This document shows positions 44,065-53,662 of a DNA stretch of 64,000 nucleotides, one piece after another. The DNA is taken from contig NZ_JPGL01000054.1 in NCBI RefSeq assembly GCF_000732615.1, positions 1 to 64,000 of the forward strand. The letters run 5' to 3'. The translations under genes and the position numbers were made by a program. The notes under the pieces are model-generated. The model was not told where the DNA came from. It did no database searches and saw only the letters and a list, made by a program, of their open reading frames with translations. This stretch comes from Burkholderia paludis. GTDB lineage: Bacteria > Pseudomonadota > Gammaproteobacteria > Burkholderiales > Burkholderiaceae. Each line of letters begins with the position of its first letter. Position 1 is the stretch's first letter.

Positions 44065-45540
44065 ATGACGAATCAGCCCACTCAGACCGCAGCCGACCGT
44101 CCCGTCGACATGATCATCTTCGGCGGCGGCGGCGATCTGGCCGCCCGCAAGCTGTTGCCCGCGCTGTACATGGCGCACCTGCACTGCAACCTGCCGCCCG
44201 ACACGCGCATCATCGCGGTCGGCCGCCGCGACTGGGGCATCGACGGCTATCGCAAGTTCGTGGACGAGCAGTCGCGCCCGTTCATCGACGAAAAGGCGTT
44301 CGACGCCGAAGCATGGGGCCGCTTCCTCGACCTGTTCAAGTACGTGCTGATCGACGTGAACGCGCCGGACGACTACCTGCGGCTCGCCGAGGCGGCGCGC
44401 GGCGACGCGGTCCGCGTGTTCTACCTGTCGACGTCGCCGGAACTGTTCACGACGATCTGCGACAACCTGTCGGCCGCGCAACTCGTCGACGCGCACTCGC
44501 GCGTCGTCCTCGAAAAGCCGCTCGGCCACGATCTCGCGTCCGCCAAGGCGATCAACGATGCGGTCGGCAAGCACTTCGAGGAATCGCAGATCTATCGGAT
44601 CGACCACTATCTCGGCAAGGAAACCGTGCAGAACCTGATGGTGCTGCGCTTCGGCAACCCGATCTTCGGGCCGCTGTGGCAGGCGCCGAGCATCCGCAGC
44701 GTGCAGATCACGGTGGCGGAAACGGTCGGCGTCGGCAGCCGCGCGGGCTTCTACGACCATACGGGCGCGCTGCGCGACATGGTGCAGAACCACTTGCTGC
44801 AGCTGCTGTGCATCGTCGCGATGGAACCGCCGGTGTCGCTCGACCCGGACGCGGTGCGCGACGAGAAGCTGAAGGTGCTGCGCTCGCTGCGGCCGATGGC
44901 GCTGTCGGACGTCGCGCGCGACACGGTGCGCGGCCAATACACGGCCGGCGCGGTCGACGGCCAGCCCGTCAAGGGCTATCTCGAGGAAGACAACGTGCCG
45001 GCCGACAGCCGCGCGGAAACCTTCGTCGCGCTGCGCGCGCACATCAACAACTGGCGCTGGGCGAACGTGCCGTTCTTCCTGCGCACCGGCAAGCGGCTGC
45101 AGCGCCGCCAGTCGGAAATCGTGATCGAGTTCGCGGACATGCCGTTCTCGATCATCCCGACCGGCCCGCGCCACTACAGCAACCGCCTCGTGATCCAGCT
45201 CCAGCCGGAAGAGTCGATCCAGCTGCAGATGCTCGCGAAGGAGCCGGGCAGCGGGATGAACATGGTGCCCGTGAGCCTGAACCTCGACCTGCAGCAGGCG
45301 ATTCCGGAGCGCCGCGCGGAAGCGTACGAACGGCTGCTGATCGACGTGATCCGCGGCCGCCTCACGCACTTCATGCGCCGCGACGAGCTCGAATCCGCCT
45401 GGTCGTGGGTCGAGCCGATCCTCGACGGCTGGAAGCAGCTCGGCGACCGTCCGCGCCTGTACACGGCCGGCACGTTCGGGCCCGCGGCTTCGTCGGCGCT
45501 GCTCGCGCGCGACGGGATGTCCTGGTCCGAAGAAGCGTAA
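44065..45540 (+). CDS. zwf: Glucose-6-phosphate 1-dehydrogenase
   Basis: Oxidises glucose 6-phosphate to 6-phosphogluconolactone with NADP+, feeding the Entner-Doudoroff and pentose phosphate routes. 491 residues. The N-terminal nucleotide site is IIFGGGGDLAARKLLPALY (GGGG instead of the common GASG), the substrate site RIDHYLGKETVQNL is near 178-191, and FFLRTGKRLQRR near 336 is conserved. No pgl, edd/eda or hexR gene adjoins it, so this is a stand-alone copy; Burkholderia genomes often have more than one zwf. The ATG at 44065 has only a weak Shine-Dalgarno. Confidence 0.95.
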   Translation: MTNQPTQTAADRPVDMIIFGGGGDLAARKLLPALYMAHLHCNLPPDTRIIAVGRRDWGIDGYRKFVDEQSRPFIDEKAFDAEAWGRFLDLFKYVLIDVNAPDDYLRLAEAARGDAVRVFYLSTSPELFTTICDNLSAAQLVDAHSRVVLEKPLGHDLASAKAINDAVGKHFEESQIYRIDHYLGKETVQNLMVLRFGNPIFGPLWQAPSIRSVQITVAETVGVGSRAGFYDHTGALRDMVQNHLLQLLCIVAMEPPVSLDPDAVRDEKLKVLRSLRPMALSDVARDTVRGQYTAGAVDGQPVKGYLEEDNVPADSRAETFVALRAHINNWRWANVPFFLRTGKRLQRRQSEIVIEFADMPFSIIPTGPRHYSNRLVIQLQPEESIQLQMLAKEPGSGMNMVPVSLNLDLQQAIPERRAEAYERLLIDVIRGRLTHFMRRDELESAWSWVEPILDGWKQLGDRPRLYTAGTFGPAASSALLARDGMSWSEEA

Positions 45541-45592
45541 CCGCCGCGCGGCGCGGCGCACCCGAGCCGCCTTCGCCGCGCCCGGCGCCGCC

Positions 45593-46528
45593 CTATCGCG
45601 GCGCCAGCCATGCGGCCGGGTGCCGCGCGGGCGCATCGCCGCCGCCACCCAGCGCCTCGATCAGATAATCGACGAACGACGCGATCCGCGACGAGATCGC
45701 GGTGTTCCGGTAGTACACCGCATGAATCGGCTGCTGGATGTCCAGCGTCTGCCGCGCGAACAGCTGGGCAAGCCGCCCGCTGTCGCGATCGTGCGCGGTC
45801 ATGAAATCCGACAGGCACGCGATGCCCGCTCCTTCCAGCGCGAGTTGCCTGACGGTCTCGCCGTTAGACGACCAGATGTCCGGCTCGATCCGGTACGGCT
45901 CGCCGTCCGTGCCGAGCACCGGCCAGATATTCAGCGATTCCGGCTGCGTGAAGCCGATCAGCGTGTGCTTGCCGAGCTCGTCGACCTTCCGCGGCTGCCC
46001 GTGCGCGGCAAGATACGCGGGGCTCGCCAGAACGCGCAGGCGGCTGGTGCCGATCTTGCGGCTGTGCAGCGTCGAATCCTTCAGGCGGCCGATCCGGATC
46101 GCCACGTCGGTGCGCCGCTCCAGCAGGTCGATGATCCCTTCGTTGCTGTTCAGCTCCAGCTCGACCTGCGGGAAGCGCTCGCGATAACCGCGCACGAGCG
46201 GCACGATCACGTGCAGCATGAACGGCGTCGCCGCATCGACGCGCAGGCGCCCCGACGGCATCTCGCGCCGCGCGAGCATCTGCTCCTCCGCGTTCTCCAC
46301 CGATTCGATGATCGCGCGCGCATCCTGCAGGAACGCGCGCCCCTCTTCGGTCAGCTCGAGCCGGCGCGTGGTCCGGCGCAGCAGCGTGGTCTTCAGCTTC
46401 TCCTCGAGCCGTGCGAGCGTGCGGCTGGTCGCCGATACGGTGAGGTCGAGCTGCTGGGAGGCGGCCGTGATCGAGCCGGTGTCGACCACGGCGGCAAAGG
46501 CCTGGAGTTCGTCGAGCGTGACTTTCAT
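45593..46528 (-). CDS. LysR-family regulator divergent from dkgB
   Basis: 311 residues from the ATG at 46528 (MKVTLDELQAFAAVVDTGSI). wHTH about 3-60 with SATSRTLARLEEKLKTTL; effector domain about 90-295. The sequence resembles the YafC/DhfR-like group, and in E. coli yafC also lies divergent from dkgB. Two copies of a 15-bp imperfect palindrome lie in its upstream region, one immediately before its start codon, which suggests autorepression and control of dkgB-nemA. Confidence 0.88.
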   Translation of the reverse strand: MKVTLDELQAFAAVVDTGSITAASQQLDLTVSATSRTLARLEEKLKTTLLRRTTRRLELTEEGRAFLQDARAIIESVENAEEQMLARREMPSGRLRVDAATPFMLHVIVPLVRGYRERFPQVELELNSNEGIIDLLERRTDVAIRIGRLKDSTLHSRKIGTSRLRVLASPAYLAAHGQPRKVDELGKHTLIGFTQPESLNIWPVLGTDGEPYRIEPDIWSSNGETVRQLALEGAGIACLSDFMTAHDRDSGRLAQLFARQTLDIQQPIHAVYYRNTAISSRIASFVDYLIEALGGGGDAPARHPAAWLAPR

Positions 46529-46530
46529 TG

Positions 46531-46545
46531 TTGATCCCGAATCAA
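46531..46545. promoter_or_regulatory. LysR operator candidate, site 1
   Basis: TTGATCCCGAATCAA, with arms TTGAT / ATCAA. It starts 3 bp from the regulator's start codon, overlapping its ribosome binding site. It matches site 2 at 46641-46655 at 13 of 15 positions. Confidence 0.55.
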
Positions 46546-46640
46546 GACATCCCGCGTTATAGGCCAGTTTTCGCGCAAGAGCAAAGCATCGGCGCGGCAT
46601 CCCGTTCATTTCGCCGGCAGCGCGTCCGACGCGTCGATTA

Positions 46641-46655
46641 TTGATTCCGATTCAA
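46641..46655. promoter_or_regulatory. LysR operator candidate, site 2
   Basis: TTGATTCCGATTCAA, 96 nt before the dkgB start codon and 110 bp (about ten helical turns) from site 1. The two sites could be bridged by a LysR tetramer. Confidence 0.55.
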
Positions 46656-46750
46656 CTATTTTTGTCCCGCGACGGCGTTTATCCCGTTCGCTCCGGCGGC
46701 CACAATCGGTTTCACGATCACGCCGTTCCCCTCATTCCCAGGAGCACACG

Positions 46751-47557
46751 ATGAACAGGATTCCCGCATTCGGCCTCGGCACCTTCCGGCTCAAGGGCCA
46801 GGTTGCCGTCGACTCGGTCCGCGACGGCCTCGAAGCCGGCTACCGTGCGATCGACACCGCGCAGATCTACGGCAACGAAGCCGACGTCGGCGAAGCGATC
46901 GCCGCGTCGGGCGTGCGCCGCGACGACCTGTTCCTGACCACGAAGATCTGGGTCGACCACTACGCCCCGGAAAAGCTCGCCGCAAGCCTCGAGGAAAGCC
47001 TGCGCAAGCTGCGCACCGACTACGTCGACCTGACGCTGATCCACTGGCCGGCCCCGGGCAACGGCGTGTCGCTCCCGTCGTTCATGACCGCACTCGCCGA
47101 TGCAAGGGCGAAGGGCCTCACGCGCCGGATCGGCATTTCGAACTTCAACATCGCCCTGACGAAGGAGGCGATCGCGGCCGTCGGCGCCGAGGCGATCGCG
47201 ACGAACCAGATCGAACTGAGCCCGTACCTGCAGAACCGCAAGCTCGTCGAATTCCTGAACGGCGCGGGCATTCACGTGACGTCGTACATGACGCTCGCGT
47301 ACGGCAAGGTGCTCGGCGACCCGGTGATCGGCGCGATCGCGCGCCGTCACGACGCGACGCCCGCCCAGGTCGCCCTCGCGTGGGCGCTGCGGCTCGGCTA
47401 CTCGGTGATCCCGTCGTCGACGAAACGCGAGAACCTCGCGAGCAATCTGCTCGCGCAGACGCTGCGCCTGACCGACGACGACATGGCGCAGATCGCCGCG
47501 CTCGAGCGCAACGGCCGCGAAGTCGACCCGGCCGGCCTCGCGCCGGAATGGGACTGA
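46751..47557 (+). CDS. dkgB: Aldo-keto reductase DkgB (2,5-diketo-D-gluconate / methylglyoxal reductase)
   Basis: NADPH-dependent reductase of 268 residues, equal to E. coli DkgB within one residue. Catalytic tetrad visible: Asp and Tyr in [11 protein letters not shown] (about 38-48), Lys in FLTTKIW (about 67) and His in TLIHWP (about 98). NADP-phosphate site [14 protein letters not shown] near 220. Followed 64 nt later by an Old Yellow Enzyme gene on the same strand; together they look like a carbonyl/electrophile detoxification operon under the divergent LysR. Confidence 0.93.
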   Translation: MNRIPAFGLGTFRLKGQVAVDSVRDGLEAGYRAIDTAQIYGNEADVGEAIAASGVRRDDLFLTTKIWVDHYAPEKLAASLEESLRKLRTDYVDLTLIHWPAPGNGVSLPSFMTALADARAKGLTRRIGISNFNIALTKEAIAAVGAEAIATNQIELSPYLQNRKLVEFLNGAGIHVTSYMTLAYGKVLGDPVIGAIARRHDATPAQVALAWALRLGYSVIPSSTKRENLASNLLAQTLRLTDDDMAQIAALERNGREVDPAGLAPEWD

Positions 47558-47621
47558 GCGCACCGCCCCCTCCACCGCCCCGTCCGCGGCCGTCCGGCCG
47601 CGGCACCGACAGGACCTCACC

Positions 47622-48737
47622 ATGACCCAGGATCCGCTTTTCCAGCCGTTGCGACTCGGCGCGCTGACGCTGCCCAACCGCATCGTGATGCCGCCGATGA
47701 CGCGTTCGCGCGCGAGCCGGCCCGGCGACGAAGCCAACGACCTGATGGCCGCGTACTACGCGCAGCGCGCGAGCGCGGGCCTGATCGTCAGCGAAGGCAC
47801 CTACATCGCGCCGCTCGGCAAGGGCTACGCATGGACGCCCGGCATCCACACGCCGTCGCAGGTCGCCGGCTGGCGCAAGGTGACGGACGCCGTGCATGCC
47901 GCACACGGCCGCATCTTCGCGCAACTGTGGCACGTCGGCCGCTTGAGCCACACGAGCCTGCTCGGCGGCCGGCAACCGGTGTCGTCGTCGCCGATCCAGG
48001 CGAAGGGCGTGAACGTGTTCGTCGCAAGCGAAGACGGCAGCACGCCGGGCTTCGTGCAGGCGTCCGAGCCGCGCGCATTGTCGATCGACGAGATCCACGA
48101 GATCGTCGACCAGTACCGCGCCGCCGCGCGCCACGCGATCGACGCGGGCTTCGACGGCGTCGAGCTGCACGGCGCGAACGGCTACCTCGTGAACCAGTTC
48201 ATCGATTCGAACGCGAACACGCGCACCGACGCATATGGCGGCTCGCTGGACAACCGGCTGCGCTTCCTGCGTGAAGTCACGCAGGCGCTGATCGACGGGA
48301 CCGGCGACGCGTCGCGCGTCGGCATCCGCCTCGCGCCGCTGACGACGTTGAACGGCTGCGTCGACGCCGATCCGGAAACGACCTACCTCGCCGCCGCGAC
48401 GCTGCTCGGCACGCTCGGCGTCGGCTACCTGCACATCGCGGAAGCCGACTGGGACGACGCACCGCCGATGCCGGTCGAATTCAAGCAGCGGCTGCGCGCC
48501 GCCTATCCGGGCGTGCTGATCTACGCCGGCGCATACACCGCCGCGCGTGCGCGCGAAGCGATCGCCGCCGGCTGGGCCGACCTCGTCGCCTTCGGCCGCC
48601 CGTTCGTCGCGAACCCCGACCTGCCCGAACGCCTGCGCGCCGGCGCCGCGCTCGCGCCGCACGACCGCAACACGTTGTTCGGCGGCGGCGCCCGGGGCCT
48701 GACCGACTATCCGACGCTCGCGCAAGCCGCGGCCTGA
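47622..48737 (+). CDS. nemA: Old Yellow Enzyme family alkene reductase (NemA-like)
   Basis: FMN-dependent reductase of 371 residues that reduces activated C=C bonds, N-ethylmaleimide and nitro compounds with NAD(P)H. Motifs: LFQPLRLGALTLPNRIVMPP at the N-terminus, FAQLWHVGRLSH near 99, FDGVELHGANGYLVNQFIDS near 177, then DAYGGSLDNRLRF near 204, and GWADLVAFGRPFVANPDLP near 320. Good Shine-Dalgarno (AGGA, 7 nt). Downstream of dkgB; gene symbol by family likeness. Confidence 0.92.
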   Translation: MTQDPLFQPLRLGALTLPNRIVMPPMTRSRASRPGDEANDLMAAYYAQRASAGLIVSEGTYIAPLGKGYAWTPGIHTPSQVAGWRKVTDAVHAAHGRIFAQLWHVGRLSHTSLLGGRQPVSSSPIQAKGVNVFVASEDGSTPGFVQASEPRALSIDEIHEIVDQYRAAARHAIDAGFDGVELHGANGYLVNQFIDSNANTRTDAYGGSLDNRLRFLREVTQALIDGTGDASRVGIRLAPLTTLNGCVDADPETTYLAAATLLGTLGVGYLHIAEADWDDAPPMPVEFKQRLRAAYPGVLIYAGAYTAARAREAIAAGWADLVAFGRPFVANPDLPERLRAGAALAPHDRNTLFGGGARGLTDYPTLAQAAA

Positions 48738-48886
48738 GCCGCGCGCATGCGCGGCCGGCCCCCGGCAATCGCGGCCGCTATCGCCGCGATTGCCATTTCC
48801 GAATGGCGGCCCGCGCAATCGGCGTCTAGAGTTGTCGGGATCGACCCTGCACGACGCCATCCACCGACCTGAAAGGACACCCCGCC

Positions 48887-49414
48887 ATGCCACGCCGTTC
48901 CCCGACACGCGATCTGCTGCGGGCCGTCGCGGCCGGCCTTGCCTGTGCGGCCTTCACCGCGCCGGCCTGCGCCGACGACGCAGCGCGCCTCGCGCCGCCC
49001 GAACCGGCCGCGCCGGTACTGTCGACCACCGCGAGCGGCGTGCAGGTCTATTCATGCGAATACGACGCCGAGCATCGGCTCGCGTGGGCCTTCCAGCACC
49101 CGGAGGCCATGCTGTTCGACGACGGCGGCACGCTCGTCGTCCGGCACGGCGCTGGGCCGTCGTGGGAAGCGCTCGACGGCAGCCGCATTACCGGCAAGAA
49201 ACTCGCGGAAGCGCCGAGCGCACGCGCGGGCAGCATTCCGCAGCTGCTGCTCGCCGCGCTGCCGGCCGCCACGGCGACGACGGGCACGCTGGCCGGCGTG
49301 CGCTTCGTGCAGCGGCTCGACACGTCGGGCGGCACGCCGCCGGCCGCGACGTGCACGACCGAGCATGCGGTCGGCCGCTTTCCGTACTTCGCGCGCTACG
49401 TGTTCCTGAAGTGA
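48887..49414 (+). CDS. DUF3455 family exported protein
   Basis: 175 residues. Signal peptide (hydrophobic AVAAGLACAAFTAPACA, cleavage near 29). The mature domain has the DUF3455 signatures GVQVYSCEYD near 50, AFQHPEAMLFDDGG and GAGPSWEALDGSRITG near 80-105, and the C-terminal GRFPYFARYVFLK. The family is common as secreted or periplasmic proteins in bacteria and fungi with no known function. Two cysteines in the mature part could form a disulfide. Confidence 0.85.
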   Translation: MPRRSPTRDLLRAVAAGLACAAFTAPACADDAARLAPPEPAAPVLSTTASGVQVYSCEYDAEHRLAWAFQHPEAMLFDDGGTLVVRHGAGPSWEALDGSRITGKKLAEAPSARAGSIPQLLLAALPAATATTGTLAGVRFVQRLDTSGGTPPAATCTTEHAVGRFPYFARYVFLK

Positions 49415-49538
49415 CGCGTGCGGCACGCGAAGCGCCCGCCGTACGCGCTTCCGGTGCGATCCTCGGCACGCACGCCGGATCGGCTGTCGTCCATGCCGGC
49501 CGAGGCAGCATGAAAGCCTCGCCCGCGTTCCACGCGGC

Positions 49539-50204
49539 TCAGCGCATCCGCATCGACAACTCGACGTCGCCGCCGAACGGCACCGACAGATAGCCGTTTT
49601 CCGGCGCGCGCACGTACGCGAGGTAGTCGGGGCTGTATTCCGCGTTGTCGGCCACGACGAACGCCCCCGTCCTGAGGTGCGGCTCGACCAGCGCCAGGAT
49701 CTCCGGATACAGCGACTTCGCACCGTCGAGCAGCAGCAGGTCGACCGTATCCGGCAGATCGGCGGCCAGCGTGCGCAGCGCGTCGCCTTCGCGAATCTCC
49801 ACGAGGTCGGCCAGCCCGGCCGCCGCCAGGTTCGCCTGCGCACGCACGACCTTCGACGGTTCGAACTCGCTCGTGATCAGCCGGCCGCCGCCGTTGTCGC
49901 GCAGCGCGGCCGCGAGATGCAGCGTCGAAATGCCGAACGACATGCCGAATTCGACGATCGCCCGCGCGCCGCCGCTGCGCGCGAGCATGTACAGCAGCCT
50001 GCCCGTCTCGCGCGACACGGGAAGCGGGAAGTCCTTCAGGCGCGCATACAGATCGGTGTAGCCCGTCTTGCTGCGCATCAGTCGCGTCTGCTCGTCGTGC
50101 GACAGGCCGGCGAAGGCCGGGCTCGTCGCCGGCGACAACGAATCGGCTTCGTCGAACAGGCGCGCCAGCAGCGAAGCCAGCGGGTCGAGCGCAAGAGTGG
50201 TCAT
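49539..50204 (-). CDS. O-methyltransferase-like SAM-dependent enzyme
   Basis: 221 residues of the COMT-like small O-methyltransferase family (caffeoyl-CoA/catechol type). SAM motif I: AIVEFGMSFGISTLHLAAAL near 83-102; acidic residue in LITSEFEPSKVVRAQANLA; DLLLLDGAKSLYPEILALV near 155; FVVADNAEYSPDYLAYVR near 184. Good Shine-Dalgarno (GGAG). Divergent from a TetR regulator with 93 bp between start codons, so likely its target. Methyl acceptor unknown. Confidence 0.87.
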   Translation of the reverse strand: MTTLALDPLASLLARLFDEADSLSPATSPAFAGLSHDEQTRLMRSKTGYTDLYARLKDFPLPVSRETGRLLYMLARSGGARAIVEFGMSFGISTLHLAAALRDNGGGRLITSEFEPSKVVRAQANLAAAGLADLVEIREGDALRTLAADLPDTVDLLLLDGAKSLYPEILALVEPHLRTGAFVVADNAEYSPDYLAYVRAPENGYLSVPFGGDVELSMRMR

Positions 50205-50248
50205 GCGAATCTCCGGTATCGGGTTGAGTGCGTCGTTGCACCCGACTA

Positions 50249-50266
50249 GAATATGACGAACTATTC
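50249..50266. promoter_or_regulatory. Candidate TetR operator between the O-methyltransferase and TetR genes
   Basis: Inverted repeat GAATA-8 nt-TATTC in an AT-rich part of the divergent gap. A related TACTATTC follows at 50274. Modest arms, so tentative. Confidence 0.35.
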
Positions 50267-50297
50267 AGGTTTTACTATTCGCATTGGCAAACCGCCC

Positions 50298-50930
50298 ATG
50301 ACCGCCCGCCGCAACGCCCCGATCGCCACGCGCAAGCTGCCTCGGCAGGCGCGCTCGACCCGTCTCGTCGAAGACGTCCTCCAGGCCGCTATTCAGGTTT
50401 TGGCGACCGAAGGCGCGCAGCGCTTCACGATGGCCCGCGTCGCCGAACGCGCCGGCGTGAGCGTCGGCTCGCTGTACCAGTACTTCCCGAACAAGGCATC
50501 GGTGCTGTTCCGGCTGCAGCACGACGAATGGCGGCAGACCTCCGACATGCTGTGCGGGATGCTGCAGGACACGCAACAGACACCGCCCGAGCGGCTGCGC
50601 ACTGCCGTCCACGCGTTCATCCGCTCGGAATGCGACGAGGCGCGCATGCGCATCGCACTCGACGACGCCGCGCCCCTCTATCGCGACGCGCCCGAGGCGC
50701 AGGAAGTGAAGGCCGAGGGCAACCGGATCTTCAGCGCGTTCATGCGCGAAGCGCTGCCCGAGGTGTCCGACGCCACGCATGCGCTGGCCTGCGAGCTGAT
50801 CATGACGACGCTCACGGCGGGCGGCAAGGCGTTCTCCGAAACCGAGCGCACGCCGACGGAAATCGACGCTCATTCCTCCGCGATGGCCGACATGTTCTGC
50901 GCGTACCTCGCGCATCTCGCGCGCGCTTGA
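50298..50930 (+). CDS. TetR-family transcriptional regulator
   Basis: 210 residues from the ATG at 50298. Basic N-terminus, then the TetR HTH about 30-75 (MARVAERAGVSVGSLYQYFP, then NKASVLFRL). C-terminal ligand domain ends FCAYLAHLARA. An ATG at 50253 would add 15 residues but would place the candidate operator over the start. Divergent from the O-methyltransferase gene, its probable target. Confidence 0.87.
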   Translation: MTARRNAPIATRKLPRQARSTRLVEDVLQAAIQVLATEGAQRFTMARVAERAGVSVGSLYQYFPNKASVLFRLQHDEWRQTSDMLCGMLQDTQQTPPERLRTAVHAFIRSECDEARMRIALDDAAPLYRDAPEAQEVKAEGNRIFSAFMREALPEVSDATHALACELIMTTLTAGGKAFSETERTPTEIDAHSSAMADMFCAYLAHLARA

Positions 50931-51474
50931 CGCGACGAGGGACGGAACGAACGCGAGCGCAAGCCGCGCGCGGCACCGGTATCATCCGGGTGCCGCGTGC
51001 GCACGGCCGCGCATCGCGTCGCACGCCGCGGCCGTCATCCGCATGCGTGCGCACAGCCTCAATGAAAGTGATTTGCAATATCCCATGTCTCACCCGCTCC
51101 CGCCCTGCCCGCCGGCCCCGCGTTCAAATAGTCGCCTTAACGGATTCGAACTAGGCGTATACACGCGTGTCGTCGCGACGGAGCCCGGTCGCACGCCGAT
51201 ATAAGCGCTGCGACATGCGCTGCATGCTCGTCCCCCGATGGGACGTGATGAGCGGCTCGCCTAACCTTCGCTACGGCAAAGCACACGTGACGGGGTCGAC
51301 CACACCACGCGTCGTCCGACGCGACACCCTCGCGCTCGTTTCGATGCGCACGTAACGACACGCATCACGCGTCATTCGTCCCCACGACGCTGCCGACCAT
51401 CCCAACCAGATACGAGACACCCTGACGACGGTTCGCTACGGGCCGTTTCAGCATGCTGATAAAGGAGCAAGCTC
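50931..51474. other. 544-bp intergenic region / long leader before the purine permease gene
   Basis: No gene supported. Less GC-rich than the surrounding coding DNA from about 51060 onward. Contains TTCAAATAGTCGCCTTAACG at 51122-51141 and ends with a strong Shine-Dalgarno (AAAGGAG) 7 nt before the permease ATG. The length would allow a structured 5' leader; no known riboswitch class was recognised by eye. Confidence 0.5.
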
Positions 51475-52863
51475 ATGAGTGATACCCCGGTGCAGCCGAC
51501 GGTCGGCGTCGGCGCGGAAGAAACTGACTTTGGCACCAAGGGAGTCATCGACCGGTACTTCGGCATTTCATCGCGCGGCAGCACGCAGCGCCGCGAGATC
51601 GTTGCCGGCGTCACCACCTTCCTCGCGATGGTCTATTCGGTGTTCGTCGTGCCCGGCATGTTCGGCAAGGCCGGCTTCGACACGAGCGCCGTGTTCGTCG
51701 CGGTCTGCCTCACCACCGCGTTCGGCTCGCTGCTGATGGGCCTGTGGGCGAAGCTGCCGATCGCGATCGGCTGCGCGATCTCGCTGACCGCGTTCACCGC
51801 GTTCGGCCTCGTGCTCGGCAAGGGCCTGCACCCGACGGTCGCGCTCGGCGCCGTGTTCCTGATGGGCCTCGTGTTCACCGGCATCTCGGTGACCGGCGTG
51901 CGCTCGTGGATCCTGCGCAACCTGCCCGCGGGCGTCGCGCACGGCACCGGCATCGGCATCGGCCTGTTCCTGCTGCTGATCGCGTCGAACGACGTCGGCC
52001 TCGTGATCAAGAACCCGGGCGCCGGCCTGCCGGTCTCGCTCGGCCAGATCACCGCGTTCCCGGTCATCATGTCGGTCGTCGGCCTCGCCGCGATCTTCGG
52101 CCTCGAGAAGCGCCGCGTGCCGGGCGGCATCCTGCTCGTCGTGATCGCGATCTCGGTGTTCGGCCTCGTGTTCGATCCGGCCGTGAAGTATCACGGCATC
52201 TTCGCGCTGCCGTCGCTGAGCGCACCGGGCCATGCGTCGCTGATCGGCGCGATGGACATCAAGGGCGCGCTGTCGATGGCCGTGCTGCCGAGCGTGCTGG
52301 CGCTGGTGATGACCGCCGTGTTCGACGCGACCGGCACGATTCGCGCGGTCGCCGGGCAGGCCGGCCAGCTCGACGAGAACGGCCGCATCATCAACGGCGG
52401 CCGCGCGCTGACCGCCGATTCGCTCAGCTCGATCTTCTCCGGCTTCCTCGGTGGCGCACCGGCGGCGGCCTACATCGAGTCGAGCGTCGGCGTGGCCGCC
52501 GGCGCGAAGACGGGCCTCGCGGCGGCCGTGGTCGGCCTGCTGTTCCTCGTCGTGATGTTCTTCTCGCCGCTCGCGGGCCTCGTGCCGTCGTACGCCACGG
52601 CCCCCGCGCTGATGTACGTCGGCCTGCTGATGCTCGGCAGCGTGAGCAGGCTGCACATGGACGACATGGTCGACGCGATGTCGGGCCTCGTGTGCGCCGT
52701 GTTCATCGTGCTGACCGCGAACATCGTGACGGGCATCATGCTCGGCTTCTCGACGCTCGTGATCGGCCGCATCGCCAGCGGCGAATTCCGCAAGCTCAAT
52801 GTCGGCACCGTGCTGATCGCGGCCGTGCTGGTCGTCTTCTATCTCGGCGGCTGGGCGATCTGA
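51475..52863 (+). CDS. NCS2-family purine permease (AzgA/adenine-hypoxanthine-guanine type)
   Basis: 462 residues with 13-14 TM segments. [20 protein letters not shown] near 25-45 and [18 protein letters not shown] are characteristic of the AzgA branch of nucleobase-cation symporter 2 (adenine, guanine, hypoxanthine importers such as AdeP and GhxP). [18 protein letters not shown] near 280 and [20 protein letters not shown] near 327-346 contain the conserved substrate-site residues. Single-gene unit followed by a strong terminator. Confidence 0.9.
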   Translation: MSDTPVQPTVGVGAEETDFGTKGVIDRYFGISSRGSTQRREIVAGVTTFLAMVYSVFVVPGMFGKAGFDTSAVFVAVCLTTAFGSLLMGLWAKLPIAIGCAISLTAFTAFGLVLGKGLHPTVALGAVFLMGLVFTGISVTGVRSWILRNLPAGVAHGTGIGIGLFLLLIASNDVGLVIKNPGAGLPVSLGQITAFPVIMSVVGLAAIFGLEKRRVPGGILLVVIAISVFGLVFDPAVKYHGIFALPSLSAPGHASLIGAMDIKGALSMAVLPSVLALVMTAVFDATGTIRAVAGQAGQLDENGRIINGGRALTADSLSSIFSGFLGGAPAAAYIESSVGVAAGAKTGLAAAVVGLLFLVVMFFSPLAGLVPSYATAPALMYVGLLMLGSVSRLHMDDMVDAMSGLVCAVFIVLTANIVTGIMLGFSTLVIGRIASGEFRKLNVGTVLIAAVLVVFYLGGWAI

Positions 52864-52953
52864 GCGCGCATCGGGCGCGCCGTCGCCGGCTGAAGGACGG
52901 CGCGCATCGGGACGACCTTCGTCTCCTCCACCATCGTCGCCGATGGTCTCCAG

Positions 52954-52984
52954 GCCTGGGAACACGTGTTTCCAGGCTTTTTTT
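52954..52984 (+). terminator. Rho-independent terminator of the purine permease gene
   Basis: Stem GCCTGG / CCAGGC continued by AACAC / GTGTT with one G-T wobble, followed by seven T residues. A textbook intrinsic terminator about 90 nt after the permease stop. Confidence 0.9.
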
Positions 52985-53068
52985 CAACGGCGGCGGCACC
53001 CCGAGCGAAGCAGCCGGGCACGCATTGCGCGCCGGTGCTACGATCGCGGTTTTCGCCCGGAAGCCACC

Positions 53069-53662
53069 ATGAACGCACTCGGCATCGTCTCCGAATCGAG
53101 CACCCGGACCTCGGCGTGCAAGCCCCCGTTCATCCCGTCGTTCGGCTTCCACGAGATGCACGAATCGAAGCCGATCGACGCCGCCCCGGCACGCATCATC
53201 GAGGCGGTCACCGCGATCGACATGCGCACCGATCCGATCGTCGACGCGCTGCTCAACGTCCGCGAATTCCCGACGACCCTCGCCGCCTCGCTGCGCCACG
53301 GCACCCCTCGCCGCGCACGCGCACGCTTCGGCCTCCACACGTTCACGGTGCTGCAACGCGACGATACGTCGCTGTCGCTCGGCCTCGTCGGCCGCTTCTG
53401 GCGCCCCGACTTCGGCGTGCGGACGATCGCCGACACGGCGGCGTTCGTCCGGCACGACGACCCGCGCGACGCGCGGCTGGTGCTGCGCTTCGAGGTGGTC
53501 GGGCGGCCCGCCGGCTCGCAGGTCCTGCGCACCGAAACCTTCGTGCATTGCCCGACCGCCCGCACGCGGCTGCTGTTCACGCCGTACTGGCTCGCGATCC
53601 GGCTCGCGAGCGGCTGGATTCGGCGCCGCACGCTGGCGGCCGTCGAAACGGCGCTGGCATAG
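53069..53662 (+). CDS. Conserved hypothetical protein
   Basis: 197 residues, no signal peptide; one possible amphipathic or membrane-touching segment near the C-terminus (LLFTPYWLAIRLASGWIRRR). Alternating beta-strand pattern in the middle (FGLHTFTVLQRDDTSLSLGL, then ARLVLRFEVVGRPAGSQVLR) resembles a START/SRPBCC-like or DUF2867-like small barrel, but I cannot assign a family. The ATG at 53069 has an adequate context (GGAAGCCACC). It lies after a strong terminator, so has its own promoter. Confidence 0.7.
   Translation: MNALGIVSESSTRTSACKPPFIPSFGFHEMHESKPIDAAPARIIEAVTAIDMRTDPIVDALLNVREFPTTLAASLRHGTPRRARARFGLHTFTVLQRDDTSLSLGLVGRFWRPDFGVRTIADTAAFVRHDDPRDARLVLRFEVVGRPAGSQVLRTETFVHCPTARTRLLFTPYWLAIRLASGWIRRRTLAAVETALA

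Noticed and set aside
44065-45540. Entner-Doudoroff operon around zwf
   Set aside because: No pgl, edd, eda, glk or hexR next to it; upstream is an AhpD-like gene, downstream a LysR gene.
43990-45648. 552-codon reverse-strand frame opposite zwf
   Set aside because: Antisense shadow with His/Arg/Asp-rich composition and no start signal.
50931-51474. Known riboswitch (purine, guanidine) before the permease
   Set aside because: No conserved core of a class I know could be located by eye; left as an open question.
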